NCBI RefSeq assembly: GCF_032062135.1 | Contig: NC_092859.1 | Coordinates: forward strand, 153,977,991-154,041,990 | Source: Pyxicephalus adspersus | Lineage: Eukaryota; Chordata; Amphibia; Anura; Pyxicephalidae | DNA: 64,000 bases | Direction of reading: 5' to 3' | Shown here: in pieces, positions 53,692 to 64,000 of the stretch | How positions within the stretch are numbered: the stretch's first letter is position 1 | How the letters are laid out: every line of letters starts with the position of its first letter | Translations under genes and position numbers: made by a program | Notes under the pieces: model-generated | Told to the model about the DNA's origin: nothing | The model's database searches: none | Seen by the model: only the letters and a program-made list of their open reading frames with translations

Positions 53692-54920
53692 GAGCAGGGT
53701 CAAATGTATGTACCATACACAGTGCAGGAGTCAGGTGTATGTAAAAAACATAGTGCAGAGGTCAGCTGTATTTATTATACATAGTGCAGGGGTCAGGTGT
53801 ATGTAACATACATAGTGCAGGGGTCAGGTGTNNNNNNNNNNNNNNNNNNNNNNNNNNNNNNNNNNNNNNNNNNNNNNNNNNNNNNNNNNNNNNNNNNNNN
53901 NNNNNNNNNNNNNNNNNNNNNNNNNNNNNNNNNNNNNNNNNNNNNNNNNNNNNNNNNNNNNNNNNNNNNNNNNNNNNNNNNNNNNNNNNNNNNNNNNNNN
54001 NNNNNNNNNNNNNNNNNNNNNNNNNNNNNNNNNNNNNNNNNNNNNNNNNNNNNNNNNNNNNNNNNNNNNNNNNNNNNNNNNNNNNNNNNNNNNNNNNNNN
54101 NNNNNNNNNNNNNNNNNNNNNNNNNNNNNNNNNNNNNNNNNNNNNNNNNNNNNNNNNNNNNNNNNNNNNNNNNNNNNNNNNNNNNNNNNNNNNNNNNNNN
54201 NNNNNNNNNNNNNNNNNNNNNNNNNNNNNNNNNNNNNNNNNNNNNNNNNNNNNNNNNNNNNNNNNNNNNNNNNNNNNNNNNNNNNNNNNNNNNNNNNNNN
54301 NNNNNNNNNNNNNNNNNNNNNNNNNNNNNNNNNNNNNNNNNNNNNNNNNNNNNNNNNNNNNNNNNNNNNNNNNNNNNNNNNNNNNNNNNNNNNNNNNNNN
54401 NNNNNNNNNNNNNNNAGGTGTATGTAATATACATAGTGTAGGGTTCAGGTGTATGTAACATACATAGTGCAGGGGTTAGGTGTATGTAATATACATAGTG
54501 TAGGGTTCAGGTGTATGTAACATACATAGTGCAGGGGTCATATGTATGTAACATACATAGTGCAGGGGTCAGGAGTATGTAACCTACATATTGCAGAGGT
54601 CAGGTATAATTATTATGCACAGTGAAGGGATCAGGACTATGTAACGTTTGTAGTGCAGGGGTCAGATGTATGTAACATACATAGTGCAGGGGTTAGTTAT
54701 ATTTATTATACATAGTGAAGGGGTCAGGAACATGTAATGTTTGTAGTGCAGGGGTCAAATATATATAACATACATGGTGCAGGGGTTGGGTATATTTATT
54801 ATACAAAGTGCAGGGGTCAAGAGTATGAAACATACATAGTGCAAAGGTCAGGTGTATGTAACATGCAGGGGTAAAGTATATTTAATATACATAGTGCAGG
54901 GGTCAGGTATATGAAATGTA
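53692..54920 (+). repeat. 31-bp minisatellite (assembly gap inside)
   Basis: Unit 'tgtatgtaacatacatagtg' + 'caggggtcagg', 31 bases (e.g. starts 54419 and 54450). Each unit holds a small palindrome GTATG-taa-CATAC. Units towards 54600-54900 are more diverged. 584 N fall inside, so copy number is unknown. Confidence 0.9.
53832..54415. other. Assembly gap (584 N)
   Basis: Unsequenced; both sides are the 31-bp minisatellite, so the gap is probably more of the same. Confidence 0.95.
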
Positions 54921-55929
54921 CTTTCCTTGCATGTGCTGTTGTGGAGAAGTTGGTACCGAGGGGAAGGAGCATGACAGGGAGCCCTCCTAATTCCTGTATA
55001 GAAAGAATTCCCTGTCTGAATATTGATAGTTATGCTGCTGTATACAATGCTTGAGTAAATTCTATGTCAGTGAGGGCTTCCATCCCCTTTAATACCAGAG
55101 AACAGATATGCCAGCACTGCAAGAACACACAGACATTATGTAGACAGTGCCCCCGTTGGTAAATGCCCCCCTGACCCATCGCCTAAAAGCCGCACTACTT
55201 ATCCATGAGCAAATTTCCAGCTGTGCGGTTCAGGGACAAAATCTGAACTTTTCCTAGAATACAAATATTTATAATGGTGTCTTTATATCCCGTACAGAGA
55301 CAGCTACAGAAATGAAGAACCCAACCATATCTTTAAACAAATCCTCTTTACCGCTCTGTGCTAGAATTATATGTTACTGCTGCTAATTTTACAAATTCAT
55401 ATCCATCTCGTTACTAAGTTCAAGGAAAATATTGTTGGGAAGAAAACCTAGAAGTATCCTGGGAATTATAGAGAGATATAGAAGATATGCAAACTAATCT
55501 GAGCTGGTTTCGGGGTCACCTGGAAGAGTGCGTTTAGAGGAAGAAAGAAAAGTAGACAAACATCAACATGGTGACAGATTTCTGGATCCGCAGACATATA
55601 GTGAACGATGTGTCGATTATTCTGGGTATTTTGGATGCGTTCCATGTTGCTAACCAAGTTTGAATTGAAAGAAAATACATTGCTATATAAACGCATTTCA
55701 CATTTATCATCATGTGCTTTTATAATGACATGGGGCATAAACAAGTCAGTATGGGATGTGGCTTTGACTCGCAGACATCAAGCAGGGCATAGGAAGGGCA
55801 GACTGGCAGCCTAGAACCCGGAGATACCCTCTCCATAATCCTTGGCCTGTCATTGCAGAACAGTGTGGCACTGTGCGCCCGGTTATGTGTGCCGCCCTGC
55901 GTCTGGGGATCCGGTGGGGCTGACTCCGG
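54921..55929. other. No supported gene
   Basis: Intergenic. 55800-55929 becomes G/C-richer and ends at the second gap. Confidence 0.4.
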
Positions 55930-56231
55930 NNNNNNNNNNNNNNNNNNNNNNNNNNNNNNNNNNNNNNNNNNNNNNNNNNNNNNNNNNNNNNNNNNNNNNN
56001 NNNNNNNNNNNNNNNNNNNNNNNNNNNNNNNNNNNNNNNNNNNNNNNNNNNNNNNNNNNNNNNNNNNNNNNNNNNNNNNNNNNNNNNNNNNNNNNNNNNN
56101 NNNNNNNNNNNNNNNNNNNNNNNNNNNNNNNNNNNNNNNNNNNNNNNNNNNNNNNNNNNNNNNNNNNNNNNNNNNNNNNNNNNNNNNNNNNNNNNNNNNN
56201 NNNNNNNNNNNNNNNNNNNNNNNNNNNNNNN
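55930..56231. other. Assembly gap (302 N)
   Basis: Unsequenced. A 188-bp tandem repeat begins immediately to the right. Confidence 0.95.
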
Positions 56232-56238
56232 CGATTCC

Positions 56239-56570
56239 CATGATGTTTCCTCCATTGTAGTCACTTGTTAGTATGTTGGTATAATATAATGGCTTCAGAT
56301 ATGGCTCCTAAAGCAGTTGACAGCAATTGTAAGACTATAGGTCCCAATGCAAATTTTTTGAAAGGTTTCCCCCCATTCCCAAAATGTTTTCTCCATTGTA
56401 GTCAGTTCCCATGATGTTCCAATTCTCATGATGTTTTCTACATTATAGTCACTCATCAGTACACTGGTGTAATACAATGGCTTCAGATATAACCCCAAAA
56501 GCTGTTGAAAGTAATAGTATAACTACAGATCTATAGGCCCTAATGCAAATTTTCCACAAGTCCCCCCCAC
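56239..56570. repeat. Tandem duplication, ~188-bp period
   Basis: 'tgatgttt' at 56241 and 56429 open two units, each with 'attgtagtcac'-like, 'aatggcttcagatat' and 'aatgcaaatttt' blocks. More units may lie in the gap. Confidence 0.65.
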
Positions 56571-57171
56571 CAACTGATCTTATCAATGATTTCCTAAGAT
56601 GCTGATAAAAATTACCGAAATGTAGAACTAGTAAATGCTTATTTTGCAAGATGGAGCAATCATTCTTGCTAGTACAAGCCATAGACCAAAGCACTAAACC
56701 CCCATCCGCACTCTTTTTAGGCAGCACCATAAGGCCTTATATCATATCCCATACTTAATACATAATAATACATCAACTTGCAACTATGACCCGATACAAC
56801 TGGCAATGGCATTGTGTTGTGCCTTGTCTAGCCAAATGTTTGCCATGAGACATTGCCAATGTTTAATTACACTGCCCACAAATAGTCCTTTATGATGATA
56901 CCTACCCATCGCTATGTCCATTTATGAAGCCATCACCATCCATTTACCCCAATCGGGCTCCTCTGCACCAATCATTTTGGGGATCTTCAACCTTCACTTT
57001 AAGGGACACTGTCAAAAGAAAATAATGGAGGCTGCCATTGCCGAACTCTACTTTGAAACTTTTAGTTCCTGGTATCATTCTAGTTTGACTTCAATGCTAA
57101 GTGTCAGATATGAACTATGTCCAACTCATTTGTAATCTTCCAAATATAACATACCCTTTAAAATATTACTT
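56571..57171. other. No recognised feature
   Basis: Intergenic, no repeat or exon recognised. Confidence 0.4.
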
Positions 57172-57897
57172 ATATTTATTGGTTTATTACTTATATTTAT
57201 TGGTTTATTACTTATATTTATTGGTTTATTGGTTATTGACTGTCTACAATGGGTGAACATCATCTTTTCTTCCCATTTACAGACCTCTATGGTTTTCCAT
57301 GCAGAAGTGACCTTTCACAAGGGTTAAAATCCAAATCTCTGCATTTGTGGGTGGCAGCCACCGAGATGCCATATTAGTAACATGAAAACACAGAAAGTGT
57401 TGTAAGTAAATTCCATCTTGTAATAGAATCAATTACTGGTGTCCTTTAAGTCTTACAATTAGCTGCCCCTGGTATTTAAAACTTTTAATGCAATTACAAT
57501 CATTTAAAATGACACAGTAGATCATTCTGGGCTGTGACATTCCTACCCTCATGGGAATTATGGGGTGGGTGACCGTGTGGCACAAAGCTCGCTGCTCTGA
57601 ACTTCAATCATGTTAATTAGCTATGCTGAAAGAATGAACAATTCCATTTTTCAGAAATAGAAATATAGATTGTTGTAATAGCAGAGATGAGAGAAATGCC
57701 CCTCCCAGTGTGTCCTTATCTGCCACCGGGGTTATTGTATTCATTCACCATTGCCCTCTGTTCACCCTGCGCACTTTTCACCTCCATAGGGCTCCATACA
57801 CCATTCAGAAGGACTGATCCAACACATTTGGCTTATATTTATTGGTTTATTACTTATATTTATTGGTTATTGACTGTCTACAATGGGTGAACATCAG
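57172..57897. repeat. Direct repeats of 'acttatatttattggttt' at both ends
   Basis: 57172-57262 has three copies of a ~24-base unit 'tatatttattggtttattac' followed by 'ggttattgactgtctacaat' and 'gggtgaacatca'. 57835-57897 has the same unit in two copies and the same tail. The ~570 bases between are not repeated. Confidence 0.7.
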
Positions 57898-57922
57898 CAC
57901 GGTGGCTCAGGGGTTAGCACTC
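57893..57922 (+). mobile_element. SINE head, cut by assembly gap
   Basis: 'agcacggtggctcaggggtt' followed by 'agcactc' is the tRNA-like SINE head with box A. The body would lie in the gap. Confidence 0.65.
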
Positions 57923-58871
57923 NNNNNNNNNNNNNNNNNNNNNNNNNNNNNNNNNNNNNNNNNNNNNNNNNNNNNNNNNNNNNNNNNNNNNNNNNNNNNN
58001 NNNNNNNNNNNNNNNNNNNNNNNNNNNNNNNNNNNNNNNNNNNNNNNNNNNNNNNNNNNNNNNNNNNNNNNNNNNNNNNNNNNNNNNNNNNNNNNNNNNN
58101 NNNNNNNNNNNNNNNNNNNNNNNNNNNNNNNNNNNNNNNNNNNNNNNNNNNNNNNNNNNNNNNNNNNNNNNNNNNNNNNNNNNNNNNNNNNNNNNNNNNN
58201 NNNNNNNNNNNNNNNNNNNNNNNNNNNNNNNNNNNNNNNNNNNNNNNNNNNNNNNNNNNNNNNNNNNNNNNNNNNNNNNNNNNNNNNNNNNNNNNNNNNN
58301 NNNNNNNNNNNNNNNNNNNNNNNNNNNNNNNNNNNNNNNNNNNNNNNNNNNNNNNNNNNNNNNNNNNNNNNNNNNNNNNNNNNNNNNNNNNNNNNNNNNN
58401 NNNNNNNNNNNNNNNNNNNNNNNNNNNNNNNNNNNNNNNNNNNNNNNNNNNNNNNNNNNNNNNNNNNNNNNNNNNNNNNNNNNNNNNNNNNNNNNNNNNN
58501 NNNNNNNNNNNNNNNNNNNNNNNNNNNNNNNNNNNNNNNNNNNNNNNNNNNNNNNNNNNNNNNNNNNNNNNNNNNNNNNNNNNNNNNNNNNNNNNNNNNN
58601 NNNNNNNNNNNNNNNNNNNNNNNNNNNNNNNNNNNNNNNNNNNNNNNNNNNNNNNNNNNNNNNNNNNNNNNNNNNNNNNNNNNNNNNNNNNNNNNNNNNN
58701 NNNNNNNNNNNNNNNNNNNNNNNNNNNNNNNNNNNNNNNNNNNNNNNNNNNNNNNNNNNNNNNNNNNNNNNNNNNNNNNNNNNNNNNNNNNNNNNNNNNN
58801 NNNNNNNNNNNNNNNNNNNNNNNNNNNNNNNNNNNNNNNNNNNNNNNNNNNNNNNNNNNNNNNNNNNNNNN
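57923..58871. other. Assembly gap (949 N)
   Basis: Unsequenced. Long ORFs reported across it are artefacts of N. Confidence 0.95.
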
Positions 58872-59480
58872 CTACATGGCTCCATATTCAAGTCAGGAGG
58901 TCTAACCATGAACATCTGGCTATATACTCAAATCGCCAAATCTATGAGATATTTTGCAATATGCAATACTTCAGCCTTGTACAGTTGCTGGATCTTCATA
59001 TTTGAAAGATATTTCAGACCAACAGTATTTTTAAACTGTTGTGAGGACGCAGCAGGGCACCTCCTAGGAGTCCTACCTTTTATAGCAGAGGTAGCCAACC
59101 TTTTGGGACCCACGGACCATTAAATTTAACGTGTGTCACTCAAAAGGGAAGAAACTTCCCCCATACTGATGTCATGATGCCAGAACCCACTCACTCTGCT
59201 ATCGCAGGTCTAAGCGGGTCTAAGCGGGTGGGTTGTGTCCAGAGAAACAACCCGGCCATTTCCTGGAGCCTGCGATCCATACGGGGAACATGGTCCATGG
59301 CTCTAGCTCTGGCTTGGGGGCACACCGGCCAGAATCGTGGACCACCGGTTGGCGACCGCTGCTCCATAGAACAATACTATCTGTAAAGACCTTGTTCCTT
59401 CTCCTTCTAAAAAATAACTAACTATGTTCCTTATCATTGACAATTATTGAGTGTCTTTTTTGCTAGGATTAAAGCCCCCC
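58872..59480 (+). repeat. Duplicated segment, copy 1 (with hAT insertion)
   Basis: 'ggaggtctaaccatgaacat', 'ctggctatatactcaaatcg' and 'tggatcttcatattt' match 59521-59643. After the hAT element it resumes with 'catagaac', 'actatctgtaaagaccttg' and 'aattattgagtgtctttttt'. About 100 bases present in copy 2 are deleted here. Confidence 0.7.
59086..59361 (+). mobile_element. hAT-type element, 276 bp
   Basis: Ends CAGAGGTAGCCAACC and 'ggttggcgaccgctg' are inverted repeats. Flanking octamers 'ttttatag' and 'ctccatag' differ from the uninterrupted 'cttcatag' of copy 2 (59812-59819 region) at two and one bases, so the target duplication and empty site are both visible. Same family as 63488-63752. Confidence 0.8.
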
Positions 59481-59520
59481 ATGCTCAGTAGTTGTCACCA
59501 ATGGTAATTTTAACTCTGCA

Positions 59521-59945
59521 GAGGTCCATACACAAATTAGGGGGTCTAACCATACACATCTGACTATACACTCAATTTGCCAAATCTGGAGGATATTCTG
59601 CAGCATGAAAACCTTAATCCCTGTACAGATGCTGGATTTTCAGTTCCCTGAGCGATCATTTGCATTCATCTCAGGTGAAAATCTACAGCTGTCCCACAAG
59701 GTAGTTTATTGATCCATGCCAAATCTCTAAATGACAGACTGCTATCATCCGCTCTTATATACTGTAGCAAGGATGCAGCGGGGTGTCTCCCACTAGTCCT
59801 CCCCAACCCATCTTCATAGAACATAGCAGTGTTATCTGTATGTACCGTAACTTGTTTGTTCCCTCATTGAAAATGATCACTAACAGCTTCCAGTGGCAAT
59901 TGTTGAGTGTCTGCGTTAGGCTTTTTTGCAGAAGTAAAGCCCATA
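59521..59945 (+). repeat. Duplicated segment, copy 2 (no hAT)
   Basis: Carries the same blocks as copy 1 in the same order, including 'gcaaggatgcagcggggtg', 'tagtcctccccaacccatct' and 'caattgttgagtgtctgcg', without interruption. Confidence 0.7.
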
Positions 59946-60440
59946 ATTCATCTATCCATGTACCTGCGCAGGGCACCATTATCTTCCTTTCTTCTGGTCT
60001 TTCAGCCATTTTGATTGGCTGTGCCGAATGCTGTATACAGTTCTGTTTTATGGGGAGAACAGACTAGCAAGGTGGCAACCATTAAATAATTTATGATGGG
60101 ATAACCAATTTACTTTTGTGCTAATAAAGTATACTGATTGTCTCAGCAAAACTGAGGGACTGTAATGAATAGTGCACCTCCTCTATTTCTGATTCAGCTT
60201 TTTCTAGGAAATTCCTTAAAATGACTCATCTAGTGGCCAAAAGTACCAGTATTTTAATAGCATGGTGAACATATAATGACTTCATCCACTCAGGAGAAAC
60301 AATTCTCGAAGCCACAAAAGTGAGGAATTCTAGTAAACCATGACTTGTGAGAACACGGCTGTTTGGCAGATAATAAGGCACCCATGGCTAAACAGTTTAT
60401 CAAATCCTATTTATGCACTGGGCCAGAATTGCCACTTGGC
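59946..60440. other. No recognised feature
   Basis: Intergenic, leading into the inverted minisatellite. Confidence 0.4.
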
Positions 60441-61560
60441 ACCTGACCTCTGCACTATGAATAATAAATTTAGCTGACCTCTGCACCATGTATATTACAT
60501 ACTCCTGACCCCTGCACTATGTATAATAAATATACATGACCCCTGCACTATGTATAATAAATATACATGACTCCTGAACTATGTATGGTACATACACCTT
60601 ACCCCTGCACTATGTATATTCAATATAGCTGAGCACTATTCATAGCACTATGAATAAAAAAAATATCAGACCTTTGCACCATGTATATTACATGCTCCTG
60701 ACCCCTACATTATGTAAAATAAAAAATCTGCGCTATGTATATTACATACTCCTGACCCTGCACTATATTAATATATCTGACCTCTGCACTATGTATAATA
60801 AAATATCTGACATCTGCACCATGTATATTACATACTCCTGATCCCTACACTTTGTATAATAAATATACATGACCCCTGCACTATGTATGTCACATACTCC
60901 TGACCCCTGCAACGTATATGTTACATACACCTGACCCAGCACTATGTATGTTACATACACCTGACCTCTGCACTATGTAGAATAAATAAACCTGGCCCCT
61001 GCACTATGTATAATATAAGCACCCAACCTCTGCACTATGTATATTACATACTCCTGACCCCTGCACTCTCTACATTTCACACTTGTTACCTCTGAATTTA
61101 AAGCATTTTGACACAGGACAGTTTAGGCTTTATTTAACAATACCCTGCAAGCCCTTTACATACACCTGACCCATGCATCATGTATGTTGCATAAACCCAA
61201 TCCCTACTCTATGTATAATAAACATACCTGACCTCTGCACTATGTATGTTACATACACCTGAGCCCTGCATTATATGTTACATACAGCTGACCCTTGCAC
61301 TATGTATAATAAATACACCTAACCCCTGCACTATGTATGTTACAAACACCTGACCCCTTCACTATGTATGTTGCATATACCTGACCCTTGCACTTTTCTA
61401 TATTTCATAATAGAAATTAACTTAATTACATACACCTAACTCCTGAATTATGTACATTGCAGACACCTGCCCCCTGCACTATGAATGTAGCATACACCTA
61501 ACCCCTGTACTGTGTGTGTTACATACTTGAGACCGCTGTAGTTTATGCATTACACACTCA
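60441..61560 (-). repeat. 31-bp minisatellite, inverted relative to 53.7 kb
   Basis: Units such as 'tgacccctgcactatgtatg' + 'ttacatacacc' are the reverse complement of the 53692-54920 unit. Units are more diverged and partly deleted, and a non-matching stretch occurs at about 61068-61160. Confidence 0.85.
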
Positions 61561-62636
61561 TGTCGCAAAACATAGTTGGTTCAGGTTAACCATACTCCTT
61601 TGAACCCATTCCACTCTTTAAATTTAACCATACCCACTTTTTGGTGGACTAACCTATGTATGCCTAATGTGAAATTTAAAAAAAACTGCTCAAGATATAA
61701 GCAGACGTTTTAACCTCTTTTTTTATCATTTATTATTATGATTTTTTTATTATTTATATTATTTGATATACAGCTACTTTCTGAGATGTGGCAGGGATAT
61801 TGGATTGTAATTTCTTTTAGATGACAGGTTTTATATACAGTGTCTTTCAATAGAAATAGTTGTTAGGAAGTGAGATGTGCATGGGGAAATAACTCCTCTT
61901 TTATTTTTATTTGTTTCTGTAACTTTTTATGGATATTTTATAACATTTATACAAGCTCGGTCCTGCCTTTAGCTTCATACAGACATGTTCTGGCAATCTT
62001 TCTGTTCTTTGGAGGTGGGCACAAGCAAGAGGAGCCCTCTGCACCCATCCAATTAAAAAACTTTAGTCATTCTTCATGGCGGTTCCTTCCATTGTCAGGG
62101 GGAAGCTTACCTACTAACCCTACATTGTGAACTGAGACAAAACCAGGCAACAAAAATCCAACATTATTAAACTTATGATTCCTGGTGCTTTAACTTACAA
62201 CACAAAAACATCAATGCATTCCTAGAACCCAATATTCCATGCACACTTGCTTTGCTCTTATTTAAAATGAATATTAAAGTGGAAAAGAAATCCGAAGCAT
62301 TATTAAGCTTACAAAACTTCATGCTAGAATTTCACACAGTTATTATTGGGTTAAAAAGGCCAGACTTTGACATTTGGAGGGAATGAGCTGATTCAGTACT
62401 TATGCGGCTGACACTCTCTTCTTTGTTATATAAGCGAGGTGTGCGTCTGTATCCAGAGCCTGACATACAGCTGTGAATGGGGCTCGTAGGCCGAGCGGGA
62501 GAATGTTTACAGTTCTCTATGAGTTTCTTGTCTGGCTGGGTCGCCTTGTATTGTTCAATTTGCTCATGGAAAAATAATGTGAAGTTTTGGCTGTGAAAAT
62601 GGAGAGATGCAAAACAGTGTAAAGGTCAAGATCATA
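61561..62636. other. No supported gene
   Basis: Intergenic. Low-complexity TTATTATTAT-like sequence near 61720-61760. No exon recognised. Confidence 0.4.
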
Positions 62637-62781
62637 AAGGAAACACAAAGAGGAAGCGATGGATGGAAAAGAGAGAGAACATGGAACTCAGGGCAGAGAG
62701 AAGACAGAGAAGGAAAAGAATAAATAGAGGGATGGGAGGTAGATAAATGGAGGTAGAAGAAGAGTAAAAGAGAAACATGGG
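62637..62781 (+). repeat. Purine-rich tract
   Basis: A/G-rich on the plus strand over about 145 bases ('gagagagaac', 'gacagagaaggaaaag', 'aagaagagtaaaagag'). Confidence 0.6.
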
Positions 62782-62842
62782 GGCTATCTGGGTATAATCC
62801 GGTTGATTTACTATATACTATACTATTTATAATGTTTACTTA

Positions 62843-63330
62843 AAGCGGACCTAAACTCAAATGTATAATTTATATAAAAGGGTAGACAACCCTTTGATAT
62901 AAAGTAAAAAAATAATAAAAAAAGGGTGAAGCACCTCCCCGATCAGGAATGAATGGGAGCGCAGAGCCTCCGGGATACCTACGTCACGCATCCCGCGAGG
63001 CTCTTGGCTGCTCCTTCTGCGCATGTCCAATCTCTGCCATGAGCAGAAGTAGCATTTTTTCCACTTTGAAATCGGCACTATTTTTTTACCTTTTACAGTG
63101 GGCTACGCAGCCCGATCTCGCGCCTTCGCAGGTCGAGATAGGGTGTCGTACCCAGAAGAAGGGAGAAGAAAACTAAAGATAACAGCGCCCAACGCTTCCT
63201 CTGTGCCGGAACGAAGAAAAATTCCAAGATGGCGTGGGACCCAATCAAGGAAAGCTCCAGCGGGATAGAAGGATCTGTGGAATTAAAGGTAAGTATGATT
63301 TTTTTTATTTTCAGTTTAGTTTCCCTTTTG
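62843..63330 (+). repeat. Dispersed repeat family F, long copy
   Basis: Begins 'taaagcggacctaaactcaa', has 'aaaagggtagacaaccctt', then a CpG-containing body and ends near 'ttcagtttagtttccctt', an imperfect inverted repeat of the start. Counterpart of positions 1-233. A donor-like 'aaaggtaagt' near 63288 is inside the repeat and is not taken as a splice site. Confidence 0.6.
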
Positions 63331-63487
63331 CTTCCATAAACTATCCCCTTAGCAAAGAGAATGTGGGGAAAATTAATTTTGCAAAAAATACCTAAAAACA
63401 TACAAGAAAATCTAAATAAATAGATTTTGTTTGTACATGATTGGGTGGTTGAAGAAAGTGGAGCTTTGGATACTATGTGATATATAT

Positions 63488-63752
63488 CAGCAGTAGCTAA
63501 CCTGTGGGCCGCGGAAGAAAATTTGGGTGGTTCCAGAGCCATGGACCATGTCTCCCTTAAGGATTGTAGGCTCAGGCGGTGGGCGGGTTGTATCCAGAGA
63601 CACAACGCACCCACTCTCCAATCGCAGGCTCAAGAAAAGTCACTCTTGGGGTAGTTTCTTCCCCTTTGAGTGACACACAGCTCCCCTCACATGTGTGGTC
63701 TGGGGTCCGTGCATTTAGTGGTCCGTAGGTCCAAAAAGGTTGGCAACCACTG
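63488..63752 (-). mobile_element. hAT-type element, 265 bp
   Basis: Ends (CAG)CAGTAGCTAACC and 'ggttggcaaccactg' are inverted repeats. Exact 8-bp duplication 'atatatat' at 63480-63487 and 63753-63760, though in TA-rich context. Shares 'accatggtccat'-type and 'gtgtcactcaaa' blocks with 59086-59361, in opposite orientation. Confidence 0.75.
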
Positions 63753-64000
63753 ATATATATTATTCAATGTGCAAAGTGAACAGCCCATGTTCCATTAGTC
63801 AAACAACCTTCCATGATTAAATATTTAACCAAGGTTGTAGTTACTAAAATATTACTCAGTAAGTGATAGTCGAAGCAGGAATATGGTGGCCATACACTGG
63901 TCAATGGCTGCATACCAGGTTGATGATCAATATTCTCCTCCTTACCTGGATTACAGCCATATACCCATCCACCAACACATCCAATATTCAACTGGGAGCA
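63753..64000. other. No recognised feature
   Basis: Intergenic to the window edge. A 75-codon minus frame shows no motif. Confidence 0.4.

Noticed and set aside
53784..54461. Several 200-codon ORFs, both strands
   Set aside because: They consist of N; only the minisatellite edges are real. The same holds for frames across 55930-56231 and 57923-58871.
53692..61560. CRISPR array, from short regular repeats
   Set aside because: Units are contiguous without spacers and the DNA is vertebrate; they are minisatellites.
63280..63300. Splice donor 'aaaggtaagt' after an open stretch
   Set aside because: It lies inside dispersed repeat family F and no partner acceptor or coding frame was found.
63093..63614. 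173-codon minus-strand ORF
   Set aside because: Spans a hAT element and family F in antisense.

Overview
The window is vertebrate nuclear DNA, most likely from a frog (anuran, probably a ranoid or other neobatrachian). The evidence is spliced coding exons, genes separated by long non-coding stretches, and repeats of amphibian type: tRNA-headed SINEs, L2-type LINE ends, fold-back DNA elements and hAT-like elements. The species call is an inference. There are no bacterial operons, ribosome binding sites or CRISPR arrays. Three runs of N are assembly gaps (53832-54415, 55930-56231, 57923-58871).

Only two protein-coding genes are recognised, both in the first 8 kb. Minus-strand exon 1 of SNRPG (Sm protein G of the spliceosome) lies at 1142-1173; the rest of that gene is to the left of the window. 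Plus-strand FAM136A is complete in three exons (1570-1656, 5753-5893, 7462-7659) and encodes 141 residues with four CX3C motifs, a mitochondrial intermembrane-space type of protein. The two start codons face away from each other across about 396 bases that carry CRE-, ETS-, E2F- and YY1-like sites, a compact divergent promoter.

From about 8 kb to 64 kb I recognise no host exon. The interval is a layered repeat landscape: (i) tRNA-headed SINEs whose 3' tail matches that of an L2 LINE also present here; (ii) eight copies of a ~200 bp fold-back element with GGCCTGATTTATTAAAG ends; (iii) a hAT-like non-autonomous family, twice expanded into tandem arrays (377 bp and 205 bp periods); (iv) three further hAT elements with 8-bp target duplications; (v) a decayed Tc1/mariner transposase (11145-11660, minus); (vi) minisatellites of 37 bp (25.5-26.5 kb) and 31 bp (53.7-54.9 kb, and again inverted at 60.4-61.6 kb); (vii) local segmental duplications (41.0/42.9 kb, 58.9/59.5 kb) that serve as empty-site controls for later insertions.

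The points most worth a second look are a short hairpin motif (CTGAKGAW, variable stem, then AAAC or a GAAA core) found in four unrelated contexts with compensating stem changes, a ~530 bp near-perfect palindrome in FAM136A intron 1, the inverted pair of 31-bp minisatellites, and the SINE-L2 tail sharing. Repeat family names were assigned by eye and would need a repeat-library search.
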